Notes under the pieces: generated by a model | Seen by the model: the letters and a program-made list of their open reading frames with translations, nothing else | What the model was told of the DNA's origin: nothing | The model's database searches: none | Translations under genes and position numbers: made by a program | Assembly (NCBI RefSeq): GCF_002025705.1 | Contig: NZ_CP018846.1 | Location: 2,657,501-2,721,500 of the forward strand | DNA from: Pseudomonas putida | GTDB lineage: Bacteria; Pseudomonadota; Gammaproteobacteria; Pseudomonadales; Pseudomonadaceae | DNA: 64,000 nucleotides | Direction of reading: 5' to 3' | In this document: piece by piece, positions 8,702 through 17,698 of the stretch | How the letters are laid out: each line of letters opens with the position of its first letter | Numbering within the stretch: the first letter of the stretch is position 1

Positions 8702-9495
8702 AGGTCGATCTCCGCAGCCAGTGGGGCATGGTCGGACAGGTGCGACCAGGGATACATCGACAGTACCTGGGCCTTGGCCGGCATGGCATTGCGCAGGTAG
8801 ATACGGTCCAGACGCAGCAGCGGCAGGCGGGCCGGAAAGCTGCGCGCGGGGCTGCCGAAATGCTCGCCGAAGGCCTCGACCAGGCGCCGGGAGAGCACCG
8901 CATCGGCCTTCAACCGCCAGTCATTGAAGTCGCCGGCGATGATGACCGGTGCCTCTGCCGGAAGGCTGTCGAGCAGCTCAAGCAGCAGCTGTACCTGGCT
9001 TTGCCGGTGGGCTTCACGCAGCCCCAGGTGCACGCAGATCGCGTGAACCTGCTCATGCCCTGGCACTTCCAGGCGGCAATGCAGCAGGCCACGCTGCTCG
9101 TTGCCGTGGATCGACACGTCGAGGTTTTCGTACTGCGCGATCGGGAATTTCGACAGCAGGGCGTTGCCGTGATCGCCGTGGGGGTACACCGCGTTGCGGC
9201 CATAGGCGAACTGCGGCCACATGCTGTCGGCAAGGAACTCGTACTGCGGCGTTTCTGGCCACGCCGGGTGGCGCACGGCGTGCTGCTGGTGGCTGCCGTG
9301 CACTTCCTGGAGGAACACCAGGTCGGCATGGGTGCTGCGCACCGCTTCACGCAGCTCGGGGAGGATGAAGCGCCGGTTGAACAGGGTAAAGCCCTTGTGC
9401 ACGTTGATGGTCAGCACGTTCAGGCGGTGCACCGCGTTCACCTTGTCGGTAGTGCCGTGCGGCCACTGGGTAAAGCCCATGCGGATATCACTCAC
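8698..9495 (-). CDS. ybhP: YbhP-like endonuclease/exonuclease/phosphatase-fold protein
   Basis: A protein of about 265 residues of the EEP superfamily. The metal and catalytic motifs are visible in order: LTINVHKGF, FLQEVHG, the central GNEQRGLLHC region, IIAGDFNDW and the C-terminal LSDHAPLAAEI. I place the start at GTG 9495 because GAGGG lies seven bases upstream; an in-frame ATG at 9480 is the alternative. It is the first gene of the ybhP-clsB-ybhN operon. The E. coli homologue is also next to clsB. A lipid-related phosphodiesterase activity is plausible but not shown by sequence alone. Confidence 0.85.
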   Translation of the reverse strand: MSDIRMGFTQWPHGTTDKVNAVHRLNVLTINVHKGFTLFNRRFILPELREAVRSTHADLVFLQEVHGSHQQHAVRHPAWPETPQYEFLADSMWPQFAYGRNAVYPHGDHGNALLSKFPIAQYENLDVSIHGNEQRGLLHCRLEVPGHEQVHAICVHLGLREAHRQSQVQLLLELLDSLPAEAPVIIAGDFNDWRLKADAVLSRRLVEAFGEHFGSPARSFPARLPLLRLDRIYLRNAMPAKAQVLSMYPWSHLSDHAPLAAEIDL

Positions 9496-9667
9496 GCTGT
9501 TGCCCTCATCGCCTGCTCCGCTGAATGTCACTCTGGATAGCGACCCGAGCAGGGCTGCGAGGGTTCAGTGCATAAGATCGAAGGCAGCATTGCTGCGCTG
9601 AGTTGAACTTTGTCGGCGCCAGTGATTCCACCGCATAGCGGGATATGCAGCGCAGGAGACCGCCGGC

Positions 9668-10042
9668 ATGAAGTTCGATCGTTTTTGTCAGTGGTTGGCC
9701 AACTGGACCGGGCGACCGCTCGCATTCGGTGCCGCCTTCCTGTTGATTCTGGTCTGGGGCATCACCGGGCCGCTGTTCGATTTCAACGACACCTGGCAAC
9801 TGGTGATCAATACCTCGACCACCATCATCACCTTCCTGATGGTGTTTCTGATCCAGAACACGCAGAACCGCGACAATGACGAGCTGCATATCAAGATCGA
9901 CGAATTGCTGCGCACCACCAAGAAAGCGCACAAGGCCTTGCTCGACCTGGAAGACATGGACCCGGCCGAGCTGCACGCCCTGCGCAAGCAGTACCAGCAA
10001 ATGGCCGAGCGCGGCGACGACAGGCAGAAAACCAAGGAATGA
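9668..10042 (+). CDS. Low-affinity iron permease-family small membrane protein
   Basis: A 124-residue protein with two membrane helices (about 18-36 and 46-64) and a charged helical tail with QNTQNRDNDELHIKIDELLR. This matches the low-affinity iron permease family (Iron_permease, related to yeast Fet4), and the tail motif is the family hallmark. Iron transport by the short bacterial members is not well proven. It is upstream of the ClpP-like gene by 22 bases and probably shares its transcript. It starts at ATG 9668, behind CAGGAGACC. Confidence 0.8.
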   Translation: MKFDRFCQWLANWTGRPLAFGAAFLLILVWGITGPLFDFNDTWQLVINTSTTIITFLMVFLIQNTQNRDNDELHIKIDELLRTTKKAHKALLDLEDMDPAELHALRKQYQQMAERGDDRQKTKE

Positions 10043-10064
10043 CCTGCCACGACTGGAGGCAAGC

Positions 10065-10616
10065 ATGGCCAGACATATCATCCACTTTACCGGGCCGATC
10101 AACTCATCCACCTGCGGCAACCTGATCAACACCTGCTCACGCGCGATTCAGCAGGGCGCCGACCTGCTGCAGCTGAACATCGCCACCATGGGCGGCGAAT
10201 GCAGCTATGGGTTCACCCTGTACAACTTCCTGCGGGCCCTGCCGATCAGCGTGCACACCCATAACCTTGGCACCGTGGAGTCCATGGGCAATATCCTGTT
10301 TCTGGCAGGCGAGCACCGTACGGCGTGCAGCTACAGCAAATTCCTGTTCCACCCGTTCCACTGGACGCTGCACGGCTCGGTGGACCATGCGCGCATGGCC
10401 GAATACGCCATGAGCCTGGACTACGACTTGCGCCTGTATGCGCAGATTGTCGCCGAACGTACCGAAGGCAGCAGCGAAGTACTGGATGTGCCGCGCTACC
10501 TGATGGCCTACCCGCGGATACTGGGTCCCAAGGAAGCGCTGGACAGCGGGATGATTCACGCCATCGATGAAATGCCGATCGAGGCTGAAAGCAACCAGTG
10601 GAGCGTGCACGCCTGA
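10065..10616 (+). CDS. Orphan ClpP-fold serine protease-like protein
   Basis: A 183-residue protein with the ClpP/crotonase-like fold of a Clp protease proteolytic subunit. The glycine-rich strand MGGECSYGFTLYNFL aligns with the GGSVxAG part of ClpP; the nucleophile region GTVESMGN gives Ser73; FHPFHW gives His96, a spacing near that of ClpP Ser98-His123. D141 is a candidate third residue, but the segment after it is longer than in ClpP. No ClpX/ClpA gene is nearby, and the protein lacks the usual ClpP start. It follows a GGAGG site and the iron-permease-like gene. It may be a specialised or inactive ClpP paralogue. Substrate and partner are unknown. Confidence 0.75.
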   Translation: MARHIIHFTGPINSSTCGNLINTCSRAIQQGADLLQLNIATMGGECSYGFTLYNFLRALPISVHTHNLGTVESMGNILFLAGEHRTACSYSKFLFHPFHWTLHGSVDHARMAEYAMSLDYDLRLYAQIVAERTEGSSEVLDVPRYLMAYPRILGPKEALDSGMIHAIDEMPIEAESNQWSVHA

Positions 10617-10789
10617 GTGCCGCCCGTGCCGGGCAATGTGCAGCGCGCAAGCTTTTGCCCTGCGGGCCTTTCGCGCCACCGGTCAGTTGGCCGTAATTGG
10701 ATTGAGCAGACCCGCCCATTGCCTGTTCGGAACTAGGGCATGCACCGTTTTCATGCGCCCAACCCATCCGCATCGCAAGGAGAAACGAC

Positions 10790-11005
10790 ATGGCTGGTGA
10801 TCAACAACGGACTGGACAACGTGGCGGCACCAAGGAAACCAACCCTGGCAACTTCGCCAATGACCGCGAACGCGCCTCCCGCGCAGGCCACAAAGGTGGC
10901 CAGGCGTCAGGCGGCAACTTCGCCAACGACCGGCAACGGGCATCGGAAGCTGGCCGCAAGGGCGGGCAGAACAGCCACGGCGGAGGCCGCCAGCATCAGC
11001 AGTAG
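10790..11005 (+). CDS. KGG-repeat stress-induced protein (YciG/GsiB-like)
   Basis: A 71-residue, glycine-, arginine- and asparagine-rich hydrophilic protein made of two near-identical units at residues 19-38 and 41-60, each NFANDR-x-RAS-x-AG-x-KGG. This is the KGG/Con-10 repeat of the general stress proteins GsiB and YciG, which are expected to be disordered and linked to desiccation or stationary phase. AAGGAG precedes the ATG. The gene stands alone, with a 173-base gap upstream that may hold its promoter; I see no clear sigma-S element. Confidence 0.85.
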   Translation: MAGDQQRTGQRGGTKETNPGNFANDRERASRAGHKGGQASGGNFANDRQRASEAGRKGGQNSHGGGRQHQQ

Positions 11006-11158
11006 CGGCGTTGCCGAGGCCCGCTGGCGTGGCTGGCGGGCCGCATGCCTGCACACACAAACTGCATTCCTTTGAATTGTTCGACAATTTTTTTGAATCT
11101 TTCCCGGACGGCATCACTCAATGAAATAGTCATCCATGGAGAAGAGGAGGGCCGCGTG

Positions 11159-11428
11159 ATGCCGAGTCCCCAGCTGTACATTATCGATTACCTGCTGCAT
11201 GGCCAGCCACGCAGCTTCATCATCCGGCTCGAGAAAATCGATAATGCCGAAGCTTGGCACTGGGCGAGTTGTGATGCAGGCATCGGTATCATCCCGAAGT
11301 TCGGGCGAGAGAAGATCAAGAAAGTGAGCCGGCCAATGGCTGAGCGCTATGGCATAACCGCGGTGAGCTGGCGGTTGTCGGGCAGCAAGCCCAGCCAGGC
11401 GGTAAGCGATTCCAGTGTAACCAGCTGA
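11159..11428 (+). CDS. Small conserved Pseudomonas protein (DUF6555-like)
   Basis: An 89-residue soluble protein with no signal peptide or membrane helix. I chose ATG 11159 because AGGAGG lies eight bases upstream; the frame to the left is not convincing. The central part, EAWHWASCDAGIG followed by IPKFGREKIKKVSRP, resembles a small family found mainly in Pseudomonas that I recall as DUF6555. No function is known. It ends five bases before the convergent response regulator gene. Confidence 0.65.
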   Translation: MPSPQLYIIDYLLHGQPRSFIIRLEKIDNAEAWHWASCDAGIGIIPKFGREKIKKVSRPMAERYGITAVSWRLSGSKPSQAVSDSSVTS

Positions 11429-11432
11429 AGCG

Positions 11433-12047
11433 TCAGGTACCGCTGTACTTGACCGCAGCGGCCGTGCGCGATGTGACGTTGAGCGCCTTGAGCAGCGACG
11501 ACACGTGGATGCGCACGGTGAAGGGCGAGATGTCCAGCGCGCGGGCGATCTCCTTGTTGGTCTTGCCTTGGGCGATCAGGCGCAGCACCTCGTGCTGGCG
11601 GTGAGTGAGCTGTTCCAGCTCGCTGGCGCTGCCCAGGCTCGGCAACAATCCCGAAGGGCTGTACTTCACCAGCACCTCGCCCTCACGGATGGCCAGGATC
11701 GCCGCGCCGAGTTCATCGGGTGCGATGCTCTTGCCGATGAAACCATCGACGCCGCTGGCCATGACATGCTCGATCAGTGCCGGGTCGTCGACCATCGACA
11801 CGATGATCAGGGTAGTACGGCGCAATAGCTGACGCAGTTCGGTCAGCCGTTCCAGGCAATCGAGCCCCGGAAAGCGCAGATCGAGAATCAGCGTGTCCGG
11901 CGCCTCGCCCTGGCGGGCCAGCGTCAGCACCTGCTGCAGGTCGCCGGCTTCTTCGAGCTGCGCCTGTGGCAATACCCGCTGCACGGTACGGACCATCGCT
12001 TCTCTGAACAGCGGATGGTCGTCCGCCACGATTATGCGGCACGTCAC
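11433..12047 (-). CDS. NarL/LuxR-type response regulator (PA1397-like)
   Basis: A 204-residue response regulator. The receiver domain (1-120) has the acidic pair D9/D10, the phosphoacceptor D56 in LILDLRF, and the conserved Ser and Lys (SMVDD, GKSIAP). A LuxR-type helix-turn-helix lies at about 140-195 (TNKEIARALDISPFTVRIHVSSLL). I take GTG 12047 as the start because an upstream GGGAG is correctly placed and the receiver begins at once. It is divergent from a hybrid histidine kinase 116 bases away, so the two are the likely pair. The same pairing occurs in the P. aeruginosa PA1396/PA1397 system. Confidence 0.85.
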   Translation of the reverse strand: MTCRIIVADDHPLFREAMVRTVQRVLPQAQLEEAGDLQQVLTLARQGEAPDTLILDLRFPGLDCLERLTELRQLLRRTTLIIVSMVDDPALIEHVMASGVDGFIGKSIAPDELGAAILAIREGEVLVKYSPSGLLPSLGSASELEQLTHRQHEVLRLIAQGKTNKEIARALDISPFTVRIHVSSLLKALNVTSRTAAAVKYSGT

Positions 12048-12163
12048 GTCCTGGCACTCCCTGTGAACAGCGGTTTTCCCGACCATGCTAACTTAGCAGG
12101 CGAAAACGGCGAGCGCTGCGCCAAGAAGGCGTTTATGCGACCCCGTGCACAAGGACGTCGACC

Positions 12164-13819
12164 ATGGACTACAACAAGAACAACGAACTCGACCAGGCCA
12201 ACCTGCGCGTCATCGTCGCCAGTTGCGCGCTGGTCTACATCACCGTGCTGGGTTTTCTGCCGGGCGAATCGATCGACAGCTACCTGCCGGTGATCTACTA
12301 CATCATCAGCTTCATCGTGCTGTCGATCGGCCTGCGCCAGGCCATCGCCCGTTGGCCGGGGCATTACCCGTGGCGGCGGGTGCTGGGCATCGTGCACGAC
12401 TATACCGGCACCTGCTTCGGCCTGGTGCTCGGCGGCGAAGCGGCGCTGCCGCTGTATGCGGTGATGGTCTGGGTCAACCTTGGCAACGGCATGCGCTTCG
12501 GCACCCGCTACCTGGCCATCGCTACCGTGCTGGCGTTGACCGCGCTGGTGGCGGTGTACCAGCTCAACCCTTACTGGCAGGCCAACCCGTTCATGGTGTT
12601 GATGCTGCTTACTACCAGTACGGTCATCCCGCTGTACGCCCATATGTTGCTGGAGCGCACCCGCAAGGCCTCGGAGCTGGCGATGGCCGCCACCCAGGAG
12701 AAGTCGCGCTTTCTGGCCCAGGCCAGCCACGACCTGCGCCAACCGATCCACTCCATTGGCCTGTTCACCGCCTGCCTGCGTGAAGCGCCGCTGGCCGAGC
12801 AAGAGCGGCGCCTGGTGGACAGCATCGACCGCTCGCTGCTCAACGTGTCGCAGCTGTTCCGCTCGATCCTTGACCTGTACACCCTGGACAATGGCAGGGT
12901 GCAACCGAAGTACGAGGCCTTTGCCTTGCAGGAGTTTCTCGCCGAGCTGCTGCGCCAGAACGCCGAGGCCGCACGCTGGGCTGGCGTCGAGATGCGCCTG
13001 CGCCCTTGCGTTCACTGGACCCGCGCCGACCGCGGCATGCTCGCGACCATGGTGCAGAACGTGCTCTCCAACAGCTTCAAGTACGCCGCCCAGCGGCCGT
13101 TGCTGATCGGCGTGCGGCGTCACGGAGCAGCGCTGGCCATCGTGGTCTATGACCAAGGGCGGGGGATCGACGAGGCGCATCAGGGCTTGGTCTTTGAGGA
13201 GTTCTACCGGGTGCGCCAGGTGCGTGACAAGGATGTCGAAGGGGTTGGCCTGGGCCTGTCTATCGTCAAGCGCCTGGGGCATTTGATGGGGCTGCAGGTA
13301 CAGCTGCGTTCGCACCTGGGGCATGGCACGGCGGTGAGCCTGCAAGGCTTGCCGCGCCTGGCGGCGCAACCGCTGGCCCGCAGCAGCGAACAGCAGGTGG
13401 TGCAAGGCGCGCTGCTCGGCGGCCTGAGGGTGTGCCTGGTGGAAGATGACCATAACGTTCTACGCGCCACCTCGGCGCTGCTGCAGCGCTGGGGTTGTGA
13501 AGTGCAAGCACAGGCTTCGCCACTGGGGTTGACCTGCGAGTGTGACGTGATCGTTGCCGACTACGACCTGGGCCAGGAGGCCACCGGTGTCGATTGCATC
13601 GACAGCCTGCGGGCGCAGCGGGGCTGGGAGGTGCCGGCGTTGATCATGACCGGGCATGACCTTGAGAAGATTCAGGCAATCGTGCAAGGGCGCAATATCG
13701 CCATCTTGTCCAAGCCGGTGCGCCCGGCGGAATTGCGCGCGGCCCTGCGGACCTTGCGTGAGGTGCCGGCGGCGCCAGAGCGTGACGCCGAGGGCAGAGG
13801 CGGCATCACTGCAGGATGA
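12164..13819 (+). CDS. Hybrid sensor histidine kinase with RpfC-like membrane input domain (PA1396-like)
   Basis: A 551-residue sensor. Residues about 15-165 form five or six membrane helices. The segment HDYTGTCFGLVLGGEAALPL and the following LGNGMRFGTRYL resemble the input domain of RpfC, the receptor for diffusible signal factor. Then come a dimerisation helix with the phospho-histidine H189 (SHDLRQP), the ATPase domain with the N-box NVLSNSFKYA, the DQGRG box and the GVGLGLS box, and a C-terminal receiver (422-535) with D467 as the acceptor. There is no HPt domain. It faces the NarL-type regulator gene. The architecture matches P. aeruginosa PA1396, reported to respond to cis-unsaturated fatty acid signals; that ligand is an inference here. 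Confidence 0.85.
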   Translation: MDYNKNNELDQANLRVIVASCALVYITVLGFLPGESIDSYLPVIYYIISFIVLSIGLRQAIARWPGHYPWRRVLGIVHDYTGTCFGLVLGGEAALPLYAVMVWVNLGNGMRFGTRYLAIATVLALTALVAVYQLNPYWQANPFMVLMLLTTSTVIPLYAHMLLERTRKASELAMAATQEKSRFLAQASHDLRQPIHSIGLFTACLREAPLAEQERRLVDSIDRSLLNVSQLFRSILDLYTLDNGRVQPKYEAFALQEFLAELLRQNAEAARWAGVEMRLRPCVHWTRADRGMLATMVQNVLSNSFKYAAQRPLLIGVRRHGAALAIVVYDQGRGIDEAHQGLVFEEFYRVRQVRDKDVEGVGLGLSIVKRLGHLMGLQVQLRSHLGHGTAVSLQGLPRLAAQPLARSSEQQVVQGALLGGLRVCLVEDDHNVLRATSALLQRWGCEVQAQASPLGLTCECDVIVADYDLGQEATGVDCIDSLRAQRGWEVPALIMTGHDLEKIQAIVQGRNIAILSKPVRPAELRAALRTLREVPAAPERDAEGRGGITAG

Positions 13820-14105
13820 TCGCCTGGCCTTCCTTCAGGCAGGACGGTGTCGGCTGGTACAGGCCCATGCCGCCGACCGCGACGATGGCGCCGCTGGGGA
13901 TTTGGCAGTTGTATTCGCCCTTGGCGGTGGTGGCGGTGTAGTAGGTGATGGTGCTGTCGCTACGCACATTGGCGACCTTGCTGACCGGGGTATTGAGGGC
14001 GAACTCGGCGCGTTCCTTGAGGGTTTGGTCGGACGGGTTGATGGTCTGGCAACCGGCGACGGTGAACAGGACGGCGGCGCTCAGCAGCAGCTTGGCGGGT
14101 TTCAT
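13806..14105 (-). CDS. Small outer-envelope lipoprotein of unknown function
   Basis: A 99-residue protein with a lipoprotein signal: MKPAK, a hydrophobic stretch and the lipobox VAGC with Cys19. The residue after the cysteine is Gln, so sorting to the outer membrane is expected. The mature part is small and contains a second pair of cysteines (YNCQIP and PSCLKEG). It resembles short pseudomonad lipoproteins without assigned role. Its end overlaps the 3' end of the histidine kinase gene by 14 bases in convergent orientation, so the two transcripts must overlap. Confidence 0.75.
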   Translation of the reverse strand: MKPAKLLLSAAVLFTVAGCQTINPSDQTLKERAEFALNTPVSKVANVRSDSTITYYTATTAKGEYNCQIPSGAIVAVGGMGLYQPTPSCLKEGQAIILQ

Positions 14106-14218
14106 GGCAGGTGGCTTCCTTGGCGTGGGGTGTGGCGGATGGCCGGACTATAGCGCCGAGGAGCGGGCAGGGCATTAGGGCGGATGTACGAGGTGGCTAT
14201 GTGCCTGTAGTACTGCCT

Positions 14219-14334
14219 TGTGGGAGCGGCCTTGTGTCGCGAAAGGGCCGCGCAGCGGCCCCAGGATCTATGCTCTGGTCATAGATTGCCGGGGCCGCTG
14301 CGCGGCCCTTTCGCGACACAAGGCCGCTCCCACA
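14219..14334. repeat. REP hairpin, perfect 44-base arms
   Basis: Bases 14219-14262 and 14291-14334 are perfect inverted repeats of 44 bases around a 28-base loop. The arm begins TGTGGGAGCGGCCTTGTGTC, the P. putida-type REP core. It fills the gap between paaZ and the lipoprotein gene and would fold into a very stable hairpin in RNA from either strand, so it may also protect or end the paaZ transcript. Confidence 0.9.
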
Positions 14335-14347
14335 GCGACCGTGTATG

Positions 14348-16399
14348 TCAGGGGTTTTTCAGGACCAGGGTCAGAATGTCATAGCTGGCCACCAGTTCAC
14401 CAAGCTGGTTGGTCACTTCCACATCCCAGGCCACCACGCCTTGCGGTTGCCCCAGCGGGCTGGTCTTGCCCTGGTCGATCTTGCGCTTGCAGGTCAGCCG
14501 CGCCTGGATCGTGTCGCCGATCCCTACCGGGTTGATGAAGCGCAGGGTATCCAGCCCGTAGTTGGCCAGCACCGGCCCGGCGCCTGGCGAGACGAACAGA
14601 CCGGCGGCGGCGGAGAGCACGAAGTAGCCATGGGCGATGCGCTTGCCGAACTGCGACTCCTTGGCCGCGATTTCGTCGAAGTGCATGTAGAAGTGGTCAC
14701 CCGACAAGCAGCCGAAGTTGACCAGGTCGGCTTCGGTCACGGTGCGACGGTGGGTCAGCAGCGACTCACCAATGCGCAGGTCGTCGAAGTAACGGCGGAA
14801 CGGGTGAACCTCGGTCTCGATCACTTCGGCACCGCGCACGTATTCGCCGGTGACGGCTGTCAGCATGCTCGGCGAGCCCTGCACCGCAGCACGCTGCAGG
14901 TAATGCTTGACCGCACGCAGGCCACCCAGCTCCTCGCCACCCCCGGCGCGGCCAGGGCCGCCGTGCTTGAGCTGCGGCAGCGGCGAGCCGTGGCCGGTGG
15001 ATTCCTTGGCGGCTTCACTGTCGAGCACCAGCAGGCGCCCGTGCCAGGCGGCGGCCACCGGGATGGCCTTGGCAGCAACGGCGCGGTCGGCGGTAACCAG
15101 GGTCGCCACCAGGCTGCCTTTGCCGCGCGCGGCCAGGGCCAGGGCTTCATCCAGGTCGTCATAGGCCATCAGCGTGCTGACCGGGCCGAACGCCTCGATG
15201 TCATGGGCACCGCCCTCGGCATGTGGGTCGCGTGCCAGCAGCAGGGTCGGGGCGAAGAACGCGCCTTCGGCCACGCCTTCACCGCGCGGGGCAAAGCCAT
15301 CGCTGGCGCCGAACAGCTGGTCGCAGCTCTGCAGCAGGCTGCGCACGCGCTCGCCAACGTCACGCTGCTGCTCATGCGAGGCCAGGGCCCCCATGCGCAC
15401 GCCTTCTACCGACGGATCACCGACCACCACCTTGCTCAGGCGCTCGCGCAGGCGGGTGGCCACCGCATCGATGTGCTTGGCCGGGACGATTGCGCGGCGG
15501 ATGGCGGTGCATTTTTGCCCCGCCTTGGTGGTCATTTCCCGCGCCACTTCCTTGATGTACAGCTCGAACTCTTCGCTGTCCGGGCTCACATCCGGGCCGA
15601 GGATGGCGCAGTTGAGCGAGTCGGCCTCGGCGGTGAAGGGTACCGAGTTGCGAATCAGGTTGGGCGTGACGCGCAGTTTCGCGGCAGTGTCGGCAGAGCC
15701 GGTGAAGGTCACCACGTCCTGGCCCTGCAGGCGGTCGAGCAGGTCGCCGGTGCTGCCGATCACCAGCTGCAGGCTGCCAGCGGGCAGCAAGCCGGAATCG
15801 TTCATCAGGCGCACCACGGCTTCGGTCAGGTAGCTGGTCGAGGTGGCCGGCTTGACGATGCACGGCATGCCGGCCAGGAAGGTCGGCGCGAACTTCTCGA
15901 GCATGCCCCAGATCGGGAAGTTGAACGCATTGATGTGCACGGCGACACCGGCACGCGGTACCAGGATATGGCTGCCGGCAAAGTGGCCCTGCTTGCCCAG
16001 CGGGATCGCGGGGCCTTCGTGCACCAGGTTGCCCGAGGGCAGCTCACGGCTGCCGATGCCGGCGTAGCTGAACAGCGTGGCATTGCCGCCCTCGATGTCG
16101 ATCCAGCTGTCGGCGCGGGTGGCGCCGCTGTGGTGCGACAGCGCGTAGAGCTGTTCCTTGCGCTCGGCCAGGTACAGGGCCAGGGCCTTGAGGCGCTGGG
16201 CGCGTTGCTGGAAGTCCATGGCCATCAGCTGGGCCAGGCCATGCCCGCGGGCAAAGTCCACGGCCTCGGCGAAATCCGGGCGTTCTTCGTGGCTGTAGGC
16301 CAGGACGTGACCGTCCAGGGCGCTGCGCAGGGCCTGGGCGCCGTGTTGGCCGATCCAGCGGCCAGCGATGAAGCTCTGCAGGGTTGGGGCGTCAGACAT
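14348..16399 (-). CDS. paaZ: PaaZ: oxepin-CoA hydrolase / 3-oxo-5,6-dehydrosuberyl-CoA semialdehyde dehydrogenase
   Basis: A 683-residue bifunctional enzyme that hydrolyses the seven-membered oxepin-CoA ring and oxidises the resulting aldehyde with NADP+. The N-terminal aldehyde dehydrogenase (about 1-520) shows E258 (TAEADS) and the nucleophile C297 (KAGQKC). The C-terminal MaoC-type hydratase (about 545-680) shows [12 protein letters not shown] and the GKRIAHGYF helix. Both active sites appear intact and the length equals that of E. coli PaaZ (681). I start at ATG 16399, which has GGAG eight bases upstream; an ATG at 16411 is also in frame. It lies 39 bases after phaK on the same strand and is the last catabolon gene. 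Confidence 0.95.
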   Translation of the reverse strand: MSDAPTLQSFIAGRWIGQHGAQALRSALDGHVLAYSHEERPDFAEAVDFARGHGLAQLMAMDFQQRAQRLKALALYLAERKEQLYALSHHSGATRADSWIDIEGGNATLFSYAGIGSRELPSGNLVHEGPAIPLGKQGHFAGSHILVPRAGVAVHINAFNFPIWGMLEKFAPTFLAGMPCIVKPATSTSYLTEAVVRLMNDSGLLPAGSLQLVIGSTGDLLDRLQGQDVVTFTGSADTAAKLRVTPNLIRNSVPFTAEADSLNCAILGPDVSPDSEEFELYIKEVAREMTTKAGQKCTAIRRAIVPAKHIDAVATRLRERLSKVVVGDPSVEGVRMGALASHEQQRDVGERVRSLLQSCDQLFGASDGFAPRGEGVAEGAFFAPTLLLARDPHAEGGAHDIEAFGPVSTLMAYDDLDEALALAARGKGSLVATLVTADRAVAAKAIPVAAAWHGRLLVLDSEAAKESTGHGSPLPQLKHGGPGRAGGGEELGGLRAVKHYLQRAAVQGSPSMLTAVTGEYVRGAEVIETEVHPFRRYFDDLRIGESLLTHRRTVTEADLVNFGCLSGDHFYMHFDEIAAKESQFGKRIAHGYFVLSAAAGLFVSPGAGPVLANYGLDTLRFINPVGIGDTIQARLTCKRKIDQGKTSPLGQPQGVVAWDVEVTNQLGELVASYDILTLVLKNP

Positions 16400-16438
16400 G
16401 CTGTTCTCCATGCTGTTCTAAGGTTGGGAGGGGCGCTG

Positions 16439-17671
16439 TTACCACAGCGCCAGGGTGTAGCCGATGATCAGGCGGTTTTCGTCCACGGCATTGGTCAGGC
16501 CATTGCCGGAACGGAAGGTGACATTGCGCCAGCGCAGGCTGACGTCCTTGAACGGGCCGCTCTGGATGACGTAGGTGAGGTCGGTGTCACGTTCGCGCTC
16601 ACGGCCATTGCTGACGGTGGCGGTTTCGGCGTGGCGGCCATCGGTGTAGCGGGTCATGAAACTCAGGCCGGGGATGCCCATGGCGACGAAGTCGTAGTCG
16701 TAGCGCAACTGCCAGGAGTCCAGGCCGGCGCGGGTGAAGGTGTTGTAGGTCACCAGGTTGACGGTGAACGGGTCGCCGCCATTGACGAACGGGAAGGCAC
16801 TGTCGCCGGACATTTGCTGCCAGGTGGCGGTGAACTTGTGGGCCCGCACCCCGAGGGTGAACATGGCGTTGAAGTTGCGGTTGTCGATGTTGCCAGCACG
16901 CTCGGCGCCGTCGTTGCGGCTGTCGAAGTAGCGCAGGTCGCTGCGCAGGCTCAGGCCTTCGCCCAGCGGGCGGGTGTCGACCAGGCCGACGAACTGCTGG
17001 CGATAGATGTCTTGCAGCTTGGCGTAGTAGTAGCTGACGCTGGTCTGCGGGGTGAGTGCGTAGCTGCCACCGCCGAAGTCGAGGTGGTCGCTGGTGGCGG
17101 CGCCGTAGCCCATGTCGTCGCGGCCGGACGAATCGCGCAGGTTGACCTTGCTCAGGCGCCCGGCGTTGAAGGTCAGGCCGTCGATGTCCTGGCTGGTCAG
17201 CTGGCCGCCCTGGAAGGTCGAGGCCAACAGGCGGGTGTCGTTGTACACCACCACCGGCAGGATCGGCTGCAGGGTGCCCAGGCGCAGGGTGCTCTTGGAC
17301 ATACGCACCTTGCCGGTCAGGCCCAGTTCGCTGTAGTCATCGACCGGTTCATGGCTGACCGGGCCGAACGGCAGCAGGCCAGTGTTGCGCCGGTCACGGC
17401 TGGAATCGAGCTTGACGCCCAGCTGGCCCATGGCATCGAGGCCGAAGCCGACCATGCCCCCGGTGAAGCCCGACTCCACTTTCGCGGTGAAACCCTGGGC
17501 CCATTCCTCGGCCTTGGCCTGGGGGGCGTTGCTCTGGCGGAAATCGCGGTTGATGTAGTGGTTGCGCAGCTCAAGGCGTGCATGGCTGTCGTCGATGAAG
17601 TCCGCCAGGGCCGGTAATGGCAGGGCGAGGGTGGCCAACCAGGCGGCCGATTTCAGGTGCATGCGGTTCAT
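16439..17671 (-). CDS. phaK: PhaK: phenylacetate-specific OprD-family outer-membrane porin
   Basis: A porin of about 410 residues with a signal peptide (LKSAAWLATLALPLPALA, cut before D) and an OprD-type beta-barrel. The mature start DFIDDSHARLELRNHYINRD and the terminal strand ending in W are family hallmarks. PhaK is the phenylacetate-specific porin of P. putida. It lies 27 bases after the PhaJ symporter gene and 39 before paaZ, which supports the substrate assignment. I chose ATG 17671; a nearby ATG at 17662 and an upstream TTG at 17695 are alternatives, because no strong ribosome site decides. Confidence 0.9.
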   Translation of the reverse strand: MNRMHLKSAAWLATLALPLPALADFIDDSHARLELRNHYINRDFRQSNAPQAKAEEWAQGFTAKVESGFTGGMVGFGLDAMGQLGVKLDSSRDRRNTGLLPFGPVSHEPVDDYSELGLTGKVRMSKSTLRLGTLQPILPVVVYNDTRLLASTFQGGQLTSQDIDGLTFNAGRLSKVNLRDSSGRDDMGYGAATSDHLDFGGGSYALTPQTSVSYYYAKLQDIYRQQFVGLVDTRPLGEGLSLRSDLRYFDSRNDGAERAGNIDNRNFNAMFTLGVRAHKFTATWQQMSGDSAFPFVNGGDPFTVNLVTYNTFTRAGLDSWQLRYDYDFVAMGIPGLSFMTRYTDGRHAETATVSNGRERERDTDLTYVIQSGPFKDVSLRWRNVTFRSGNGLTNAVDENRLIIGYTLALW

Positions 17672-17698
17672 TGTTGTTATACCCGACATAGTCAAAGA

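Noticed and set aside
14345..17617. Very long open frame of about 1090 codons on the plus strand antisense to paaZ and phaK
   Set aside because: It is a product of the high GC content: its sequence is rich in Arg/Gly/Ala/His without family signals, while the minus strand carries two strongly conserved genes.
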